DNA of 64,000 nucleotides from Maniola hyperantus (taxonomy: Eukaryota; Arthropoda; Insecta; Lepidoptera; Nymphalidae): assembly GCF_902806685.2 (NCBI RefSeq), contig NC_048547.1, positions 12,659,196 to 12,723,195 of the forward strand. The letters are read 5' to 3'. Below are positions 51,411 through 63,383 of this stretch, one piece after another (position 1 is the first letter of the stretch; every line of letters begins with the position of its first letter). Below the pieces are notes generated by a model. The model ran no database searches. It was not told where the DNA came from and saw only the letters and a list, made by a program, of their open reading frames with translations. Position numbers and translations under genes: made by a program.

Positions 51411-52060
51411 TTGGCGGCAGTCCCGTTCGAACAATGCATTCCGTTTGTTTTTATTATTATAAATAAACATGTCAGGTAGATATTATAAATTCCACAAAGC
51501 TTAAATTCACTACCTATTTATTTAATTTACATAATTTTATTATACAACATTTAATTGTAAACCCTTTCATGAGGCTGATATTTCAAACCACAGTCATTAC
51601 ATATAAAATTATTATCGTTAAAATTATTTTCATAGACCACCACACGCTTAATGCAAATCAATTTGCACGAAATTTATAGTTTTGTAACAGAGACCGCAAT
51701 TTTAAATTAATAATACTAGTATTATTAGTTTAATACGCATTTTAGTTAAAATTCCTACCTATTAAAAGCTAATACGAATCAAATTTTGTATGAAATTATT
51801 TCAATATTCATAAAATATAATTTCCCTCGAATAAAACATGACAGAATGACAGCTAAGCTGACGCAAACACTAATTGAAATGGTATATTTTAAGCTATACC
51901 TATAGTTATATTTTATAATGCGATTTTGCTCAATCCATGGGTGTTGCCTGATAGGGTTTAAAACCGTACTTTTGACATGAAATTTGGCATAAAAAATTAA
52001 AATGGCACGTGAGGAGTTAAGTTTTACGCGTTATAAGATTTTTGCGTACAACAAAAGCGA
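51411..52060. other. Flanking DNA, no gene seen
   Basis: AT-rich. 51960-52045 is a fragment of the palindromic MITE at 20340 (reverse). Confidence 0.4.
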
Positions 52061-52063
52061 ATA

Positions 52064-52876
52064 TGATATTTATACATGAGAGCTTTCAAACATTGATGTT
52101 TAGGGACTAGATTGGACGGGACAGCCAGCAAACATCTCTATTAAGTGAGTTGAACATAAATATAAACAGCAGTCACGCTCGAGACTCTCGGAACGGTCAG
52201 TGTGACGGACAAATGGGTGCTTGACACGAGTCACTGGAACCACTCCATATCGTGTGTGGCCCGAGTGATAAGAGAAATGCCCCTTAAGTAGGTATTACTT
52301 ACTATATTATTATTTTACTAGCGGATGCCCGCGACTTTGTACGCGTGAATTTAGGTTTTTAAAAATCCCTTGGTAACTCTTTGATTTTCCGAGATAAAAA
52401 GTAGCCTGTCATTTTCTAGATCTTAAACTATACCCATGCACTAAATCACGTCTATCCGTTGCTTCGTTGCGAAGTGATTGAAGGACAGACCAACAAACCA
52501 ACAAACAAACACACTTTCGCATTTATAATAGGGGTAGTGATTTTTCCTTAACTGATTTAAACGGTAAACAAATAGCCACTCACTGAAATGTATAAGAGGC
52601 GGACGATACGCAGCCCTTATGACATTGGTACCGTCATGATATTTATACATGAAAGCTTTCAAACATTGACGTTTAGGGACTAGATTGGACGGGATAGCCA
52701 ACAAACATCTCTATTAAGTGAGTTGAACATAAATATAAACAGCAGTCACGCTCGAGACTCTCGGAATGGTCAGTGTGACGGACAAATGGGTGCTTGACAC
52801 GAGTCACTGGAACCACTCTATATCGTGAGTGGCCCGAGCTAGAAGAGAATGTCCTTTAAATAGGTATTACTTACTA
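52064..52876 (+). repeat. Direct duplication (~240 bp) flanking a Helitron-like element
   Basis: Copies start at 52065 and 52638 (573 bp apart): 'gatatttatacatga', 'gctttcaaacattga', 'gggactagattggacggg', 'cagtcacgctcgagactctc', 'gggtgcttgacacgagtcac', differing at scattered positions. A reverse Helitron-like copy (52319-52545) lies between. Confidence 0.85.
52319..52545 (-). mobile_element. Helitron-like repeat, reverse
   Basis: 'actagcggatgcccgcgact' to caaacacactttcgcattta, including 'tttgattttccgagataaaa'. Confidence 0.7.
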
Positions 52877-52929
52877 CTTATCACATATCACACTGTCACA
52901 CTAATATCAGAGTGAACGAGAGTGATTGA

Positions 52930-53110
52930 AATCTCGGTTTGATCCTGAATCGAAGATATGTCAAATGTTATGCTGACATAAAATCATAGAAAAATGAGGC
53001 TATATTAGGGCTACCTGCCTCATAATATGTACTAATATTTGACGCATGCTAGCGACGTCAAAGCCTCGACGTTTTGTTATAAGTTCCCTAACTGTCCCGA
53101 ACTGTGCTAA
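52930..53110 (+). repeat. Dispersed repeat shared (inverted) with 7020-7210
   Basis: 'tttgatcctgaatcgaag', 'aaaaatgaggctatattagg', 'gctagcgacgtcaaagcctc', 'aagttccctaactgtcc'. Confidence 0.6.
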
Positions 53111-53335
53111 TATTTTAAAGGCGAAAGGTTGTATGTTTCTATGTGTGTATGTTCAATACAATTTCATGTCAAAACTAATAGACAGATTTGGCTGAAATTT
53201 GGAATGGAGATTGATTATACACCGGATTATCACATAGACTACTTTTTATCTCGGAAAATTTAAGAGTTCCCTTACCGTTCCGATTCGATTTTGAAAAACC
53301 TAAATCCACGTGGATCATGTCACGGGCATCAGCTA
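53108..53335 (+). mobile_element. Helitron-like repeat, divergent
   Basis: 'gctgaaatttggaatggaga', ctactttttatctcggaaaa, 'cacgtggatcatgtcacgg' then gcatcagctatt. Confidence 0.6.
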
Positions 53336-53719
53336 TTTCCTATTTTATTTTTCCTTAACTTACTCAAAAAGTAAACAAGTAGTTTCTCGGTAAACGCGTA
53401 GGTGTAATATGCTCTTCTATGTAGACTGCAGGTTTCCTCACTATGTTTTTCTTCACCGTTAAAGCAACTGATATTTAATTGCTTAAAACATACTTTTTTA
53501 ATCATGTAGGTTGAGAAAGTCATGATAATATTTCACTAATTCATATTGTGTCGCCCTGGTTTTATTGATAAGCTGTGGATAGCGTAGTTGGTTATATTAC
53601 ATTTGCCAATTTAGTTTGGTAGATTTACTGTCCCAAATAAATAAAAATAAAATAAATAAACAGATCGATGAAAATCGCTTCAACTTATAAATAGCACCAC
53701 ACATAAATGGCTCCACTCA

Positions 53720-54165
53720 AATAGCGATCGCTGTTCCGTCGGATCGGCGTACAACGGCTGCTGGCAACGGTTGAGTGCAAATGAGCTTTTTTGTTGACTG
53801 TACCAACCTTTGTTTGAGTATAACTCATTCGAGAGCTTTGGGTGTATTGAACTTTATTTTACTCGTGACTCCGACTGCGTAGAGTTCCTCATCATGATCA
53901 ACCCTTCACCGGCACATTACTGAGCACGGGTCTCCTTTCATAATGAGAAGGATTTGGATCATAGTCCACTATGATGGCTCAGTGCGAATTTCCAGACAGA
54001 GCGGATTGGCGTACATTGGTTGCTGGCAACGATTGAGTGGAAATGAGCTTTTTTGTTAACTGTACCATCCTTTGTTTGAGTATAACTCATTTGAGAGCTT
54101 TGGGTGTATTGAACTTTATGAACTTTATTTTACTCGTGACTCCAACTGCGTAGAGCAGCTACGAG
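53720..54165 (+). repeat. Direct duplication around a SINE fragment
   Basis: 'gctgctggcaacggttgag' / 'gttgctggcaacgattgag', 'atgagcttttttgtt', gagagctttgggtgtattga occur in both halves (53735-53883 and 53999-54157). A reverse SINE tail (53890-53998) lies between. Copy 2 has an extra aactttatg repeat. Confidence 0.8.
53890..53998 (-). mobile_element. SINE 3' tail, reverse
   Basis: 'catcatgatcaacccttcac', gagcacgggtctcctttcat, 'agtccactatgatggctcag'. Confidence 0.65.
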
Positions 54166-54299
54166 TCCAGAACTATAAAAATATATCATAGAGATCCTTT
54201 CAAATCGTAGAATGGACTAAGAGCCAGCCAGACCTTCGTTATTTTATAAAAGCTGAAAGTTTCCCTGCGTATTAGGAAGTTGCTAAAATATTGTAATGC

Positions 54300-54850
54300 G
54301 CTAGAGACAAACGTAGTTTGGCTCACATTTGAACAGTAACAAATCAAAATCAATAAAATTCTGTAGATAATGTTCTAAGAACTAATATCTATATCTGTGG
54401 TTTTCCAGACTTTCGTTAAAATATTCAGTTTCCAAGTTACACAGTCTCAAAAATTTACATACAAATTATGAAACCCTATAAAACTAGTTATTTTTAAAAA
54501 ATCTGACAAACTACAGACATAAACACCTATTAGCTTATAGAACTTGTCTAAAAATTTCATCGACTTTAATTGGTATATAATATTCAAACTAGCTTATGCT
54601 CGCGACTTCGTCCGCGTGGACTACATAAATTTCAAACCCCTATTTCACCCCCTTAGAGGTTTAATTTTCAAAAATTCTTTCTTAGCGGATGTGTACGTCA
54701 TAATAGCTATCCGTATGCCAAATTTAAGCCCGATCCGTCCAGTAGTTTAAGCTGTGCATAGATCAGTCAGTCAGTCAGTTACCTTTTCCTTTTATAATTA
54801 TATTCAGATGAGGACTACGTTTGTATGGAGAGAGTGACGGAGAAACCGCC
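54300..54850. mobile_element. MITE family B with a Helitron-like insert
   Basis: Left part: caaacgtagtttggctcaca to 'ttggtatataatattcaaa'. Right part from about 54800: attcagatgaggactacgtt. The 28050 copy is continuous across this point, so the Helitron-like element inserted into the MITE. Confidence 0.7.
54589..54800 (-). mobile_element. Helitron-like repeat nested in MITE family B
   Basis: 'actagcttatgctcgcgact' to cagtcagtcagtcagttacc, ttttccttttata. Confidence 0.75.
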
Positions 54851-55016
54851 CGTCAAGGCAGCGTTGAGCGGATACTGTTTCTATTCCTTGTTCAGAATTC
54901 TGTGGTAACGAGTAACTTCAACATTCCGTACTCATGTTAGGGATTGTTATTTGTTTTGAAGAGTATTTATGCTAAGTTTTAACTAAATGGAGGCGTAGAA
55001 ATAAAATGCTCCATAC

Positions 55017-55193
55017 AAGTCCCGCAAATTGCTATTGCGCTGGAACCATGTCTCATGAACATCCAAATGACGTCATTTGACGTATATTTAAATAAAAATA
55101 TACCTGCCATCAGCTCGAATATTCAGTCTAGTGCTGACGTCACTAAAATGGCGGCCACGCACATTAGCAATTTGCGGGACCTAACCAAAAGCT
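55017..55193. mobile_element. MITE family C, well preserved
   Basis: gtcccgcaaattgct and agcaatttgcgggac are perfect inverted ends; centre atgacgtcatttgacgtat; 'gtgctgacgtcactaaaatg'. Confidence 0.8.
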
Positions 55194-55196
55194 TAC

Positions 55197-55395
55197 AGTG
55201 TGTTTAGTATGAGATTATAACTCTCGCCAACGATGGAATTTGACTATCAAAACACAATAAAGTCAGAGTAACATGGATCTTAAGTCCCCTAAATTTAAAG
55301 TCAACTATTCAGTATCACCGATTTTGATTCAAAGTCGAATCATTTTTCATTCAAATTGGGTACCATCTTATATACCTAGATTGCTTTTGATCTGT
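55197..55395. mobile_element. Diverged relative of MITE family D
   Basis: 'gtttagtatgagattataac', 'tctcgccaacgatgg', 'gtaacatggatcttaagtcc'. Only one arm is clear. Confidence 0.45.
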
Positions 55396-55446
55396 TATTT
55401 TTCATACAATGCACATGCATGAATTTTCACTCTATTATTGTACTAC

Positions 55447-55690
55447 TTTACACCCATAGACTTATATATTACTTCATAAGAACAGGGCCATTGAACAATC
55501 AAAATGGCACCGACTCATTGGTCCTAAAATGTTTATTTAGCACTAATGCAACCTCAGTGATGTCTGGATTTCAATTGGGTCGTTCATTAGTAACTAGGAA
55601 GTGGCGCTGATTTATTTGGTTCCAAAATCGTGAAAAATTTTGTTCGCTTGGGCATTATCTTGTCATTTATATCGATGATTACACCAAATA
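55447..55690 (+). repeat. Dispersed repeat shared with 16290-16500
   Basis: 'atggcaccgactcattggtc', 'agtgatgtctggatttcaat', 'gtggcgctgatttatttggt'. It starts with 'agacttatatattacttcat', the sequence inverted into the hairpin at 16208. Confidence 0.7.
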
Positions 55691-55694
55691 AATA

Positions 55695-56510
55695 TTCATA
55701 AAATCTGAATATTAATTTTTAGCGGATTTATTTTTACCTATTTCCACAAATCCATAATACGACCCGCCCTATTAACCCTTCCACTTGTCAAGTGGAAACT
55801 TATGTACAGAGATTTGTCTAATTATTCTCTTTCCTGTAATTCGTATAACCCATATTATGTCAAGTACGCTTGGTATTCAATTTATCAGCAAATTGAGCTT
55901 ATAACATCAATTAATTTCTTAACCCTTGACGACCCTTCTGGGATATATAATGGAGGTATATATAATAAGTCAATGTGAGATATGAAATTTTGGAGAACTA
56001 TTCCGAAAGAAAAATATATAGGTACATTTAACTACATGTCGAAAAAATTTCTCAGCAAAAACTAACATTTATAAAAAATATACGCCGTCAAATCGTCATT
56101 TATGGGCATTGTACCCTATTACCTCGCTGAATTGCGAGGCTTAACCCATTTAACCGTTGAAAACTGAACTACTGCTGATTGAGGGATTAATATCGGTTTC
56201 TTGAAGGTTTAATTATTGAAATAGAGAAATTGTATGTCTACTAGTAACATGCTAGTTTTTAATTAATAATTTTCAATTTTGTGGGATACATTTATATGAC
56301 CTAATTTATTTCATTAGAATCGCATGATTGCGTTTGGAGTAGAAATGAGGATTATATATTTGTCGGCCCGTCTGTTAGGATATTCCTCATTAAAAATTAA
56401 ACACGACACGTCTGTATAATTTTCTGCTTCACAATAAAATTGATTAACTTAAGACCTGTTGGCATCTGCGTCTCATAAAACAGAAGCACTCCTACCTAGA
56501 TAATGTTTGA
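55695..56510. other. Flanking DNA, no gene seen
   Basis: AT-rich with no recognisable repeat or exon. 56090-56165 has a decayed 'ttaacccatttaaccgttga' segment. Confidence 0.4.
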
Positions 56511-56514
56511 AAAA

Positions 56515-56940
56515 CCGGCCAAGTGCGAGTCAGGCTGGCGCAATGAGGGTTCCGTAACACAGTCGTATTGTTTCGACATTTTGCACGATAATTCACAAAC
56601 TGTGATGCATAAAAATAAATAAAAATCTGTTTTAGAATGCACAGGCGAAGACCTTTCTTATGATATCCCACTTGATATTATAGTTATCTTACTTCAACAA
56701 TTGAAAACACAAATTTGTAGTTCACGACCACAATTTAATTTTTTTGTGATGTAACCACAAATGCACGGTTTTCAGATTTTTCTCCTAATGTCTGCTAATA
56801 CCTACCTACCTGCCAAATTTTTATGATTATAGGTCAACGGGAAGTACCCTATAGGTTTTGATTCCCTTGACGGGTCTTCAAAGACAGACGAAGTAATCCA
56901 ACACGAGTTCTTTTCCTTTTGAGGTACAGAACCCTGAAAA
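56515..56940 (-). repeat. gggttccgta element, reverse
   Basis: 'aaccggccaagtgcgagtca' to cttttgaggtacagaaccct. Confidence 0.8.
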
Positions 56941-57084
56941 TGTAAAAATGCGAATGCATTTCTCGTCTGCCAAGTAGTGCCGCTACGTGGAAATATGGCT
57001 TCACATTTGTAACTTGGATCAAACCATTAACTTCGCGTTCCGTCCACATCGGTCGCTCTTGAAATAACCATTTTGCTGACGTTC

Positions 57085-57235
57085 CATCTAAGACTAAGAC
57101 CTACCTACCTGCCAAATTTCATGATTCCAGGTGAACGGAAAGTACCCTGTAGGTTTCTTGACAGACTGACAGACAGACAACAAAGTGATCCTATAAGGGT
57201 TCCGTTTTTCCTTTTGAGGTACGGAACCCTAAAAA
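57085..57235 (-). repeat. gggttccgta element, 3'-truncated, reverse
   Basis: 'ctacctacctgccaaatttc', 'agtaccctgtaggtttcttg', 'cttttgaggtacggaaccct'. Only the first ~150 bp of the element. Confidence 0.75.
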
Positions 57236-57479
57236 TCTGTAATATTATAAGAGAAATATACCCGAACACAAGGCGAAGTATTTCCATATAATGCGGGATC
57301 TACGACAATCCAATTAAAACTTTCCGGTCCACGGTACAAAGTTTAGTTTTCTTTGTGACGTTTTATATACTACGGAATAATAAGGCTCTCTATACTCTGG
57401 GTGACAATAATGCAACCAACCAAGGCCCTTGAAGTATAAAGTTCAGACACATGAATACACGTATGATTGCGAGTTTAGA

Positions 57480-57725
57480 AAGACAAATTCCTGAAAGGCC
57501 GGCAACGCATCCTCCTCTGGTGCTGCAAATGTTCGTGGGCGGCGGTAATCTATATTTGGTCACACGTATTCGTATATATAGTATTTTTTATTATTATTAT
57601 TTTTTACTTATCAGTTTAATTATGTAGATTGACTTAATTGGCTTTTAAGGTTTATTGTAGTATTGTGATCAAATAAAAGTTTTCTTTCTTTCTAATCACT
57701 TAACATCAGGTGACCCGCCTGCTCG
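57480..57725 (+). mobile_element. LINE-family 3' fragment
   Basis: 'attcctgaaaggccggcaac', gcatcctcctctggtgctgc, 'acatcaggtgacccgcctgc', tcgtttgc; inverted relative at 44715. Confidence 0.6.
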
Positions 57726-59215
57726 TTTGCTCACTATCTCTATTTAAAAAAAGACTAACTAAAAACTAAAACGCTGTTAAACTCTAATTTACAAGTGAAG
57801 GCGTTTGAGCAAATTGTGCCACTAGTAAAGGTCAAAACATACACAATACTTACGTAGCGTGGGAAATCGACAATTTGATGAATTTTTGGAAGCTGTAAGC
57901 TGCGATTCAAATTTGGATTCCACACATTTGGAAGTCATGAGCAAAATTGCACGTCTTACTCAGTGCCCTTTTTTAACGTCAGTCTCAGTGATGTAGTGAG
58001 ACTTTGGCATTTTGTCTTTTTGATATTCTATGCCACAACTGTGCCAAATCACAATTTAGTATCAAAACAGTGTCTAAAATTAAAAGGTTTTTGATACAGC
58101 AATCGACCGCAGATAGTCACCAAACGCGATGCACAAAATCTAGCCGTTTATACTAAAAGAATCAGTTCTGAATTTAACTTAAGATAATATTCAAACACCA
58201 GTTACAATGGTAAAATATATGCTCATCATCAGACATGATTTCTACCTACTGTATTAGCATTTTGTTGAATAAATAAATCAATCATTCATTAATTCATTCA
58301 TTCTGCTATGGCACTAAGATGTGGCTTCAACTCCAAACATGATGAGTTGCGTCGAAGATGAACACAATTTTTGTTGGTCTCCCCATGTGCAAATGGCCTA
58401 AGGCATATCGATATAGTATTTCTTACATCAAAGTTTGAACCATCAACAAAAAGTTGTAATAAGGTTGGCTTAATGTCTAAAAGGATAATCAGGTGAAATA
58501 AAGATAATACCTTGTACCTACTCTACCCCTTTACAACCTCTCGCACTGCCAAGGGTCACTGGTAGAGATCTCTCATAGAGATAAGTGCTTCCCTGTCCAC
58601 TTTTGCTCTGTTTTTCTCTTTACTGTGAATGTTTTAGTTACAAATATAAAAAAATATATAAAATATCTAATATTCGCGTTCTTGAATATAAAGGCAGTAT
58701 TGAGGGTAAAGTTTAGGATGGACCACAGACCTACAGACGCCTAATAGCCGGACACCCTCGATCGCCAAGCTTAGGCAGTTTAGTTGCTTAGCATAAAAGT
58801 CGGTCCAGACCCGTTCAGTACCCTCATTCTGCACGTTGTCTTGATTACGTGACTTTTGAGTGCACCAATCACAACAAAGCATTATCCCCTATCCCTTGCC
58901 AGCATTTTGCGATTTTGTTTTCATTCAAAACTTTGTTAATGCGTACTCTTGCGGTTTTTTCTCTTTCTCTGTGTCTTTTGTTTTCTGTGGGATGGACTTT
59001 TAGAGCTTTAGTAAGAACTTATACCATGACCATCCCAACTCTATGTTTACAATTGTAAGATGTGTTGTTTGTTAATCAAGTAACACACTCAAAACTTAGG
59101 TTTTATTTTTACCCTGGATAGTACCCACAAGTCATAACTCATAATTACCAGATTTCCTCCATCATTCTACAGATTTTATGGACTTTACTTTGATTGGAAT
59201 AAAAATTCAAAAATA
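57726..59215. other. Flanking DNA, no supported gene
   Basis: A 71-codon minus-strand frame at 58667-58882 (beginning MLCCDWCTQKSRNQ) is unrecognised and lacks splice support. 58170-58310 is a retroelement tail with attcattaattcattcatt, related to 47310. Confidence 0.4.
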
Positions 59216-59219
59216 ATCA

Positions 59220-59335
59220 TCATTTCAACCCATCTCCAGCCTCTAACGGAGTACAGGTCTCCTCTCGGAATAAGAAGAGTTTAGGTCAGTGTCCACCACG
59301 CTGGCCAAGTGCGGATTGGCAGATTCACACACCAA
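59220..59335 (-). mobile_element. SINE 3' tail, reverse
   Basis: 'aatcatcatttcaacccatc', gtacaggtctcctctcggaa, 'ccaccacgctggccaagtgc'. Confidence 0.65.
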
Positions 59336-59524
59336 CTAACTCTACTAGTCGGGTTTACGTCGACTCACCAAGTGAGTACAGCCGGGAGCATCTATATTAC
59401 CTACGATACCTAGTTTAAATGCTAAGAAAGAAAATCCTGAAAATTTCAACTTTCTAGCGTCATCCAGACCGAAGCTATGACTGCTCGAAAATACGACAAA
59501 ACGCTTCGAGAAAGGGTACGTAGT

Positions 59525-59580
59525 CCGCCAAGACGAGCCAAACTAAAGAACGGGTTCTTTAGTTTGGCTCGTCTTGGCGG
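59525..59580. repeat. Perfect 27-bp-arm hairpin
   Basis: Arms 59525-59551 and 59554-59580 (ccgccaagacgagcca...) are exact reverse complements around a two-base gap. No other copy was seen in the window. Confidence 0.95.
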
Positions 59581-59920
59581 GGCACTATCGTGCCTCCTGT
59601 TACACACATAGGTACATACATACATAGTACATAATAGACTGCTTAAGTCATAGCCCTTCCTTTTGGTTTTGCTGTAGTTGGGTAAGTCGGGTTCACTGGT
59701 GTTAAAAATATCCTCGTTAATACATTTTCCATGTTGATATATATAGTTAGACGTATGTGAGTTTACCCTATCACGCAAGCAATTTGTAAGTGATGTAACG
59801 ATGTGAATTATCGTGTAATAGGGTTAGTAGAGGTCGTGTTGAAGGCATAAGTGCCTGAATGTTTCGTGCACTTATTGATCAAAAGACTGTATGTCATAAA
59901 TCACAAGTTTTATATATCTA

Positions 59921-60132
59921 CTAACTTATGCTCGCGACTTCGTCTACACAATTTTCAAACCCCTATTTCACCCTTTCAGGGGTTGAATTTTAAAAAATCC
60001 TTTCTTAGCGAATGTCTACGTCATAATAGCTAGCTGCGTGCCAAATTTCAGCCTGATCTTTCTAGTAGTTTGAGCTGTGCGTTATTAGATCAGTCAGTCA
60101 GTCAGTCACCTTTTTCTTTTATATATTTAGAC
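59921..60132 (-). mobile_element. Helitron-like repeat, reverse
   Basis: 'ctaacttatgctcgcgactt' to cagtcagtcagtcaccttttt, ttttatatatttag; a 12-base piece near the tail is missing. Confidence 0.75.
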
Positions 60133-61230
60133 TAAGAATTAGGTGATCCGGCTTCGCAAGATTGAAATTGAAATTCAGTTCTTCGTAATGCATGTAAGTA
60201 GGTATATAATTTTATTTTATTTTATTTATTTGAAAGTAATCAACAGCGTAAATACATAATTATTATTTAAATTTAAATCTAGGTATAACAGAAGGCCAAA
60301 AGAGATTACTTAAAATTATAATTAAAACTATTTTAACAGAATAGATGAAGAATAAATGTATTAGGTTATTATTATATTGCAAGTTACACGGGAATTAATC
60401 TAAAAATTTTATTCTTGTTCTATTTGTTCTTATTTTATATTCACAAGTTTTAGTTTACCAATTTTATTCCATATTTTCATGCCATACATAGATAAAATTA
60501 TAATTTTAAAAGTGAAATTTAAATGCTTTTGATATACTCGTAACTATTTTAAAGTCAATTAAGCAAGCTCCAAGGATCGTAAATTTAATTTAGAACGGAA
60601 TCACTCAGACGTATTATGAATTATTTAAATTTTAATTTTTAAAATTAGCCCTGAATTAATGCAGCTGCTGCCACTTGCGATTTCTCATGCAGGTTTTTAA
60701 ACTATCCAAGATTTTTAAATTTAAATCAGTAAGTACCCTTATTATAAAATGTGAAAGTGTGTTTGTGACATAGCGGACAAAGTCGCGAGCATCAGCTAGT
60801 TTTCAATATTGTAAATTCTGCAAAAATAATATAAAACTCTTGCGTAGTAGGTACAGCTTTTAGAATTTCAAATTGTACGAAAACATTTTCCTTTTTCTTT
60901 TGTTCAATACAACATGTGTAAAAGTTAATACGCATAACGTAGTTGCAGTTGTTCATAAAATGTTTTCATACTGAGTCTGAAGTTTAAAGGGCTTCAAAGT
61001 CGAGCTCTTAGTTATTTTTTTTCGCATTTATAACGTTAGTTCTCAACTGCACTTAAGGGGATCTGCATATTTCGAAAGAAGTGCTTGCATATATTTATTT
61101 TTTGTCGTAGTTTCATAAACTCAGTGCGACGTCAAACCTTAATCTAAGTTTGTTGGGAACTAGCCGTGTTAATTAAAATATCTCTTATTTAAGATGACTT
61201 TTAATTTGTTTTACTATCCTATTTTACATA
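60133..61230. other. Flanking DNA; one internally deleted Helitron-like remnant
   Basis: 60740-60801 joins 'aaatgtgaaagtgtgtttgt' directly to 'cggacaaagtcgcgagcatc' then agctagt, retaining only the two ends. Otherwise AT-rich with no gene. Confidence 0.5.
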
Positions 61231-61442
61231 AGCGGTGATAGCCTAGTGGTTAAGACGTCCGCCTTCTTATCGAGGGTCGGGGGTTCGATCCCGGGCACGC
61301 ACCACTAACTTTACGGAGTTGTGTGCATTTTTAAAAGGATTAAAATATCACTTGCTTTAACGGTGCTGAAAAAAATCGAGGAAACCTGCATGCCTGAGAG
61401 TTCTCCATGATCTCAAAGGTGGATGACGATGATGATGATTTA
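61230..61442 (+). mobile_element. tRNA-derived SINE (Arg-type), single head
   Basis: 'gtgatagcctagtggttaag', 'acgtccgccttcttatcga', gggggttcgatcccggg, 'gaggaaacctgcatgcctga', ending gatgacgatgatgatga after an internal deletion. Confidence 0.8.
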
Positions 61443-61474
61443 AAATTAAGAAAATATTTTAAATCATCATCTAG

Positions 61475-61536
61475 GGCAAAACAGGGGTTTGAAATTTTCG
61501 TAGTCCACGCGGACAAAATCGCAAGCATAAGCTAGT
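61475..61536 (+). mobile_element. Helitron-like repeat, 3' tail only
   Basis: 'aggggtttgaaattttcgta', 'gcggacaaaatcgcaagcat', aagctagt. Confidence 0.65.
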
Positions 61537-61549
61537 TCTGTATAGTTTC

Positions 61550-61865
61550 ACCATCATCATCGTCATCATCAACCAATAGACGTCCACTGCTGGACATAGG
61601 TCTCTTGTAGGGACTTCCACACGCCACGGTCTTGCGCCTGGATCGAGCGGCTCCCTGCGACTCGTCTGATGTCGTCCGTCTACCCAGTGGGGGTCTTCCA
61701 ACGCTGCGTCTTCCGGTGCGAGGTCGCCATTCCAGCACTTTGGGACCCCAACGTCTATCGGTTGTACGAACTATGTGCCCTGCCCATTGCCACTTCAGCT
61801 TCGCAACCCGTTGAGCTATGTCGGTTACTCTAGTTCTCCTACGGATCCTCCTCCTGTATAGTTTA
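61550..61865 (-). mobile_element. RTE-type LINE 3' end, reverse, frameshifted
   Basis: The minus strand reads RVTDIAQRVAKLKWQWAGHI, VRTTDRRWGPKVLEWRPRTG, RRSVGRPP, then shifts frame before the usual TDDIRRVAGSRW segment and GATGATGATG-type tail. A dead copy. Confidence 0.8.
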
Positions 61866-62225
61866 ACAAGATGAAACAAACATCTTTAAACCTTAGATAT
61901 AAAGAGATGGACGGATGAAACTGAAACGAGCCATTCATCTCATTAAAATATCAAGAAAATGTTGAATGAAGACAAAAGCTTCGTTAACAATGTGCTAGTG
62001 TAAACTCCATACTCAAGTTATTCGCTATCGACGGCTTTTGAGAAGTTTTTGAAAGCGCCTTCCTTTGATCTCCATTTCAATGGAGATAAGGCGTCTTTAC
62101 GTAATTCATCTGAGAGCTCCGGTACCTTGGATGCTGTTCAGATGACACAAGCTGCGCGTGTTTCTGTATGCGCGATTTTTAATTATTTACCTATTAAATG
62201 ATGGAAGCTTATTCAGTTATCAAAA

Positions 62226-62520
62226 ACCGGCCAAGTGCGAGTCAGGCTCGCGCAACGAGAGTTCCGTACTACAGTCGTACTTTTTCGACATTTTGCACTA
62301 TGATGCATAAAAATAAATAAAAATCTGTTTTAGAATGCACAGGTGAAGACTTTTGTATGATACCCCATTTGATATAGTTATCTTAGGTACTTTGAAAATT
62401 GAAAATACTAATTATTAGTTCATGACCACAATATTTTTTTTTGTAATGTAACCACATATTCACGGTTTTCAGATTTTTCTTGACAGACCGACAGACAGAC
62501 AACAAAGTGAGTTTGGACCG
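62226..62520 (-). repeat. gggttccgta element, reverse, truncated
   Basis: 'aaccggccaagtgcgagtca' through 'gacagaccgacagacagac' to acaacaaagtga, where it stops short of the usual end. Confidence 0.75.
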
Positions 62521-62920
62521 ACTCATAAATATATTTATGAGACAATAATTGTGCCAAACGGACAAATTTACAAAAAACAGTCGTATTTCCAGACAGCTTA
62601 CTGAATTTCTTATTCAAAGTTGGCGCACTCTATTTTCATCGTGACACTAAATCCACAAGAGAATCCATTTGACCTGGAAAGCTGTAATTTTGCATAGATT
62701 CAAGTATTTTGCATTTTAATGTCCACCATTTTGCTAAGTAGTAAGATAGTTGTCTGCCAAAGAATTACGTTTGGTTGTTTAACTACACAGTTTATCTCTA
62801 TAAGCTTTTTGAGCCCATTTCTGTTAAATGTCTCACAGTTTATGTTGCACTAGTGTTCTTGATAATCTTGTATAATAGTGTTTTTTTCATACTCTAATTA
62901 CACTCAAATACATATTATCA
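62521..62920. other. Flanking DNA, no gene seen
   Basis: No recognisable repeat or exon. Confidence 0.35.
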
Positions 62921-62924
62921 GAAC

Positions 62925-63125
62925 CTTGGTACCCCAACATCTATTGTTTCGAACTAAGGTCCCGAGGTGCAAGAATGGCGACGTCGCTCGCACCGAAAAG
63001 TGTATCGTTGGAAGACTCCCCACTAGGTGGACAGACGACATTAAACGAGTTGCAGGGAGCCGCTGGATTCAGGCGGCACAAAACCGTCGAGTGTGGAAGT
63101 CCTTACAAGAGGCCATTTATTATAC
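62925..63125 (+). mobile_element. RTE-type LINE 3' end
   Basis: GRLPTRWTDDIKRVAGSRWI, then QAAQNRRVWKSLQEA; it stops within the last codons of the ORF. Confidence 0.75.
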
Positions 63126-63160
63126 TTAAATTGTTATTTTAGAACATGATTTATAGTAAA

Positions 63161-63383
63161 AGTAGCTTATGCTCTGCGACTTCGTCCGCGTGGACTACAC
63201 AAATTTCAAACCCCTATCTCACCCTCTTAGGGGTTGAATTTTCAAAAATCCTTTCTTAGCGGATGCCTACGTCATAACAGCTATCTGCATGCCAAATTTC
63301 AGCCCGATCGGTCCAGTAGTTTGAGCTGTGCGTTGATAGATCAGTCAGTCAGTCAGTCACCTTTCCTTTTATATATTTAGATT
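63161..63383 (-). mobile_element. Helitron-like repeat, reverse, near full length
   Basis: 'agtagcttatgctctgcgac' to 'cagtcagtcagtcacctttc', cttttatatatttag. Confidence 0.75.

Noticed and set aside
58667..58882. 71-codon minus-strand ORF as a gene
   Set aside because: No recognised motif, no splice sites or poly(A) context, and no conserved-looking pattern.
59446..59778. 110-codon minus-strand ORF
   Set aside because: It is created largely by reading through the perfect hairpin at 59525-59580; no domain is recognisable.
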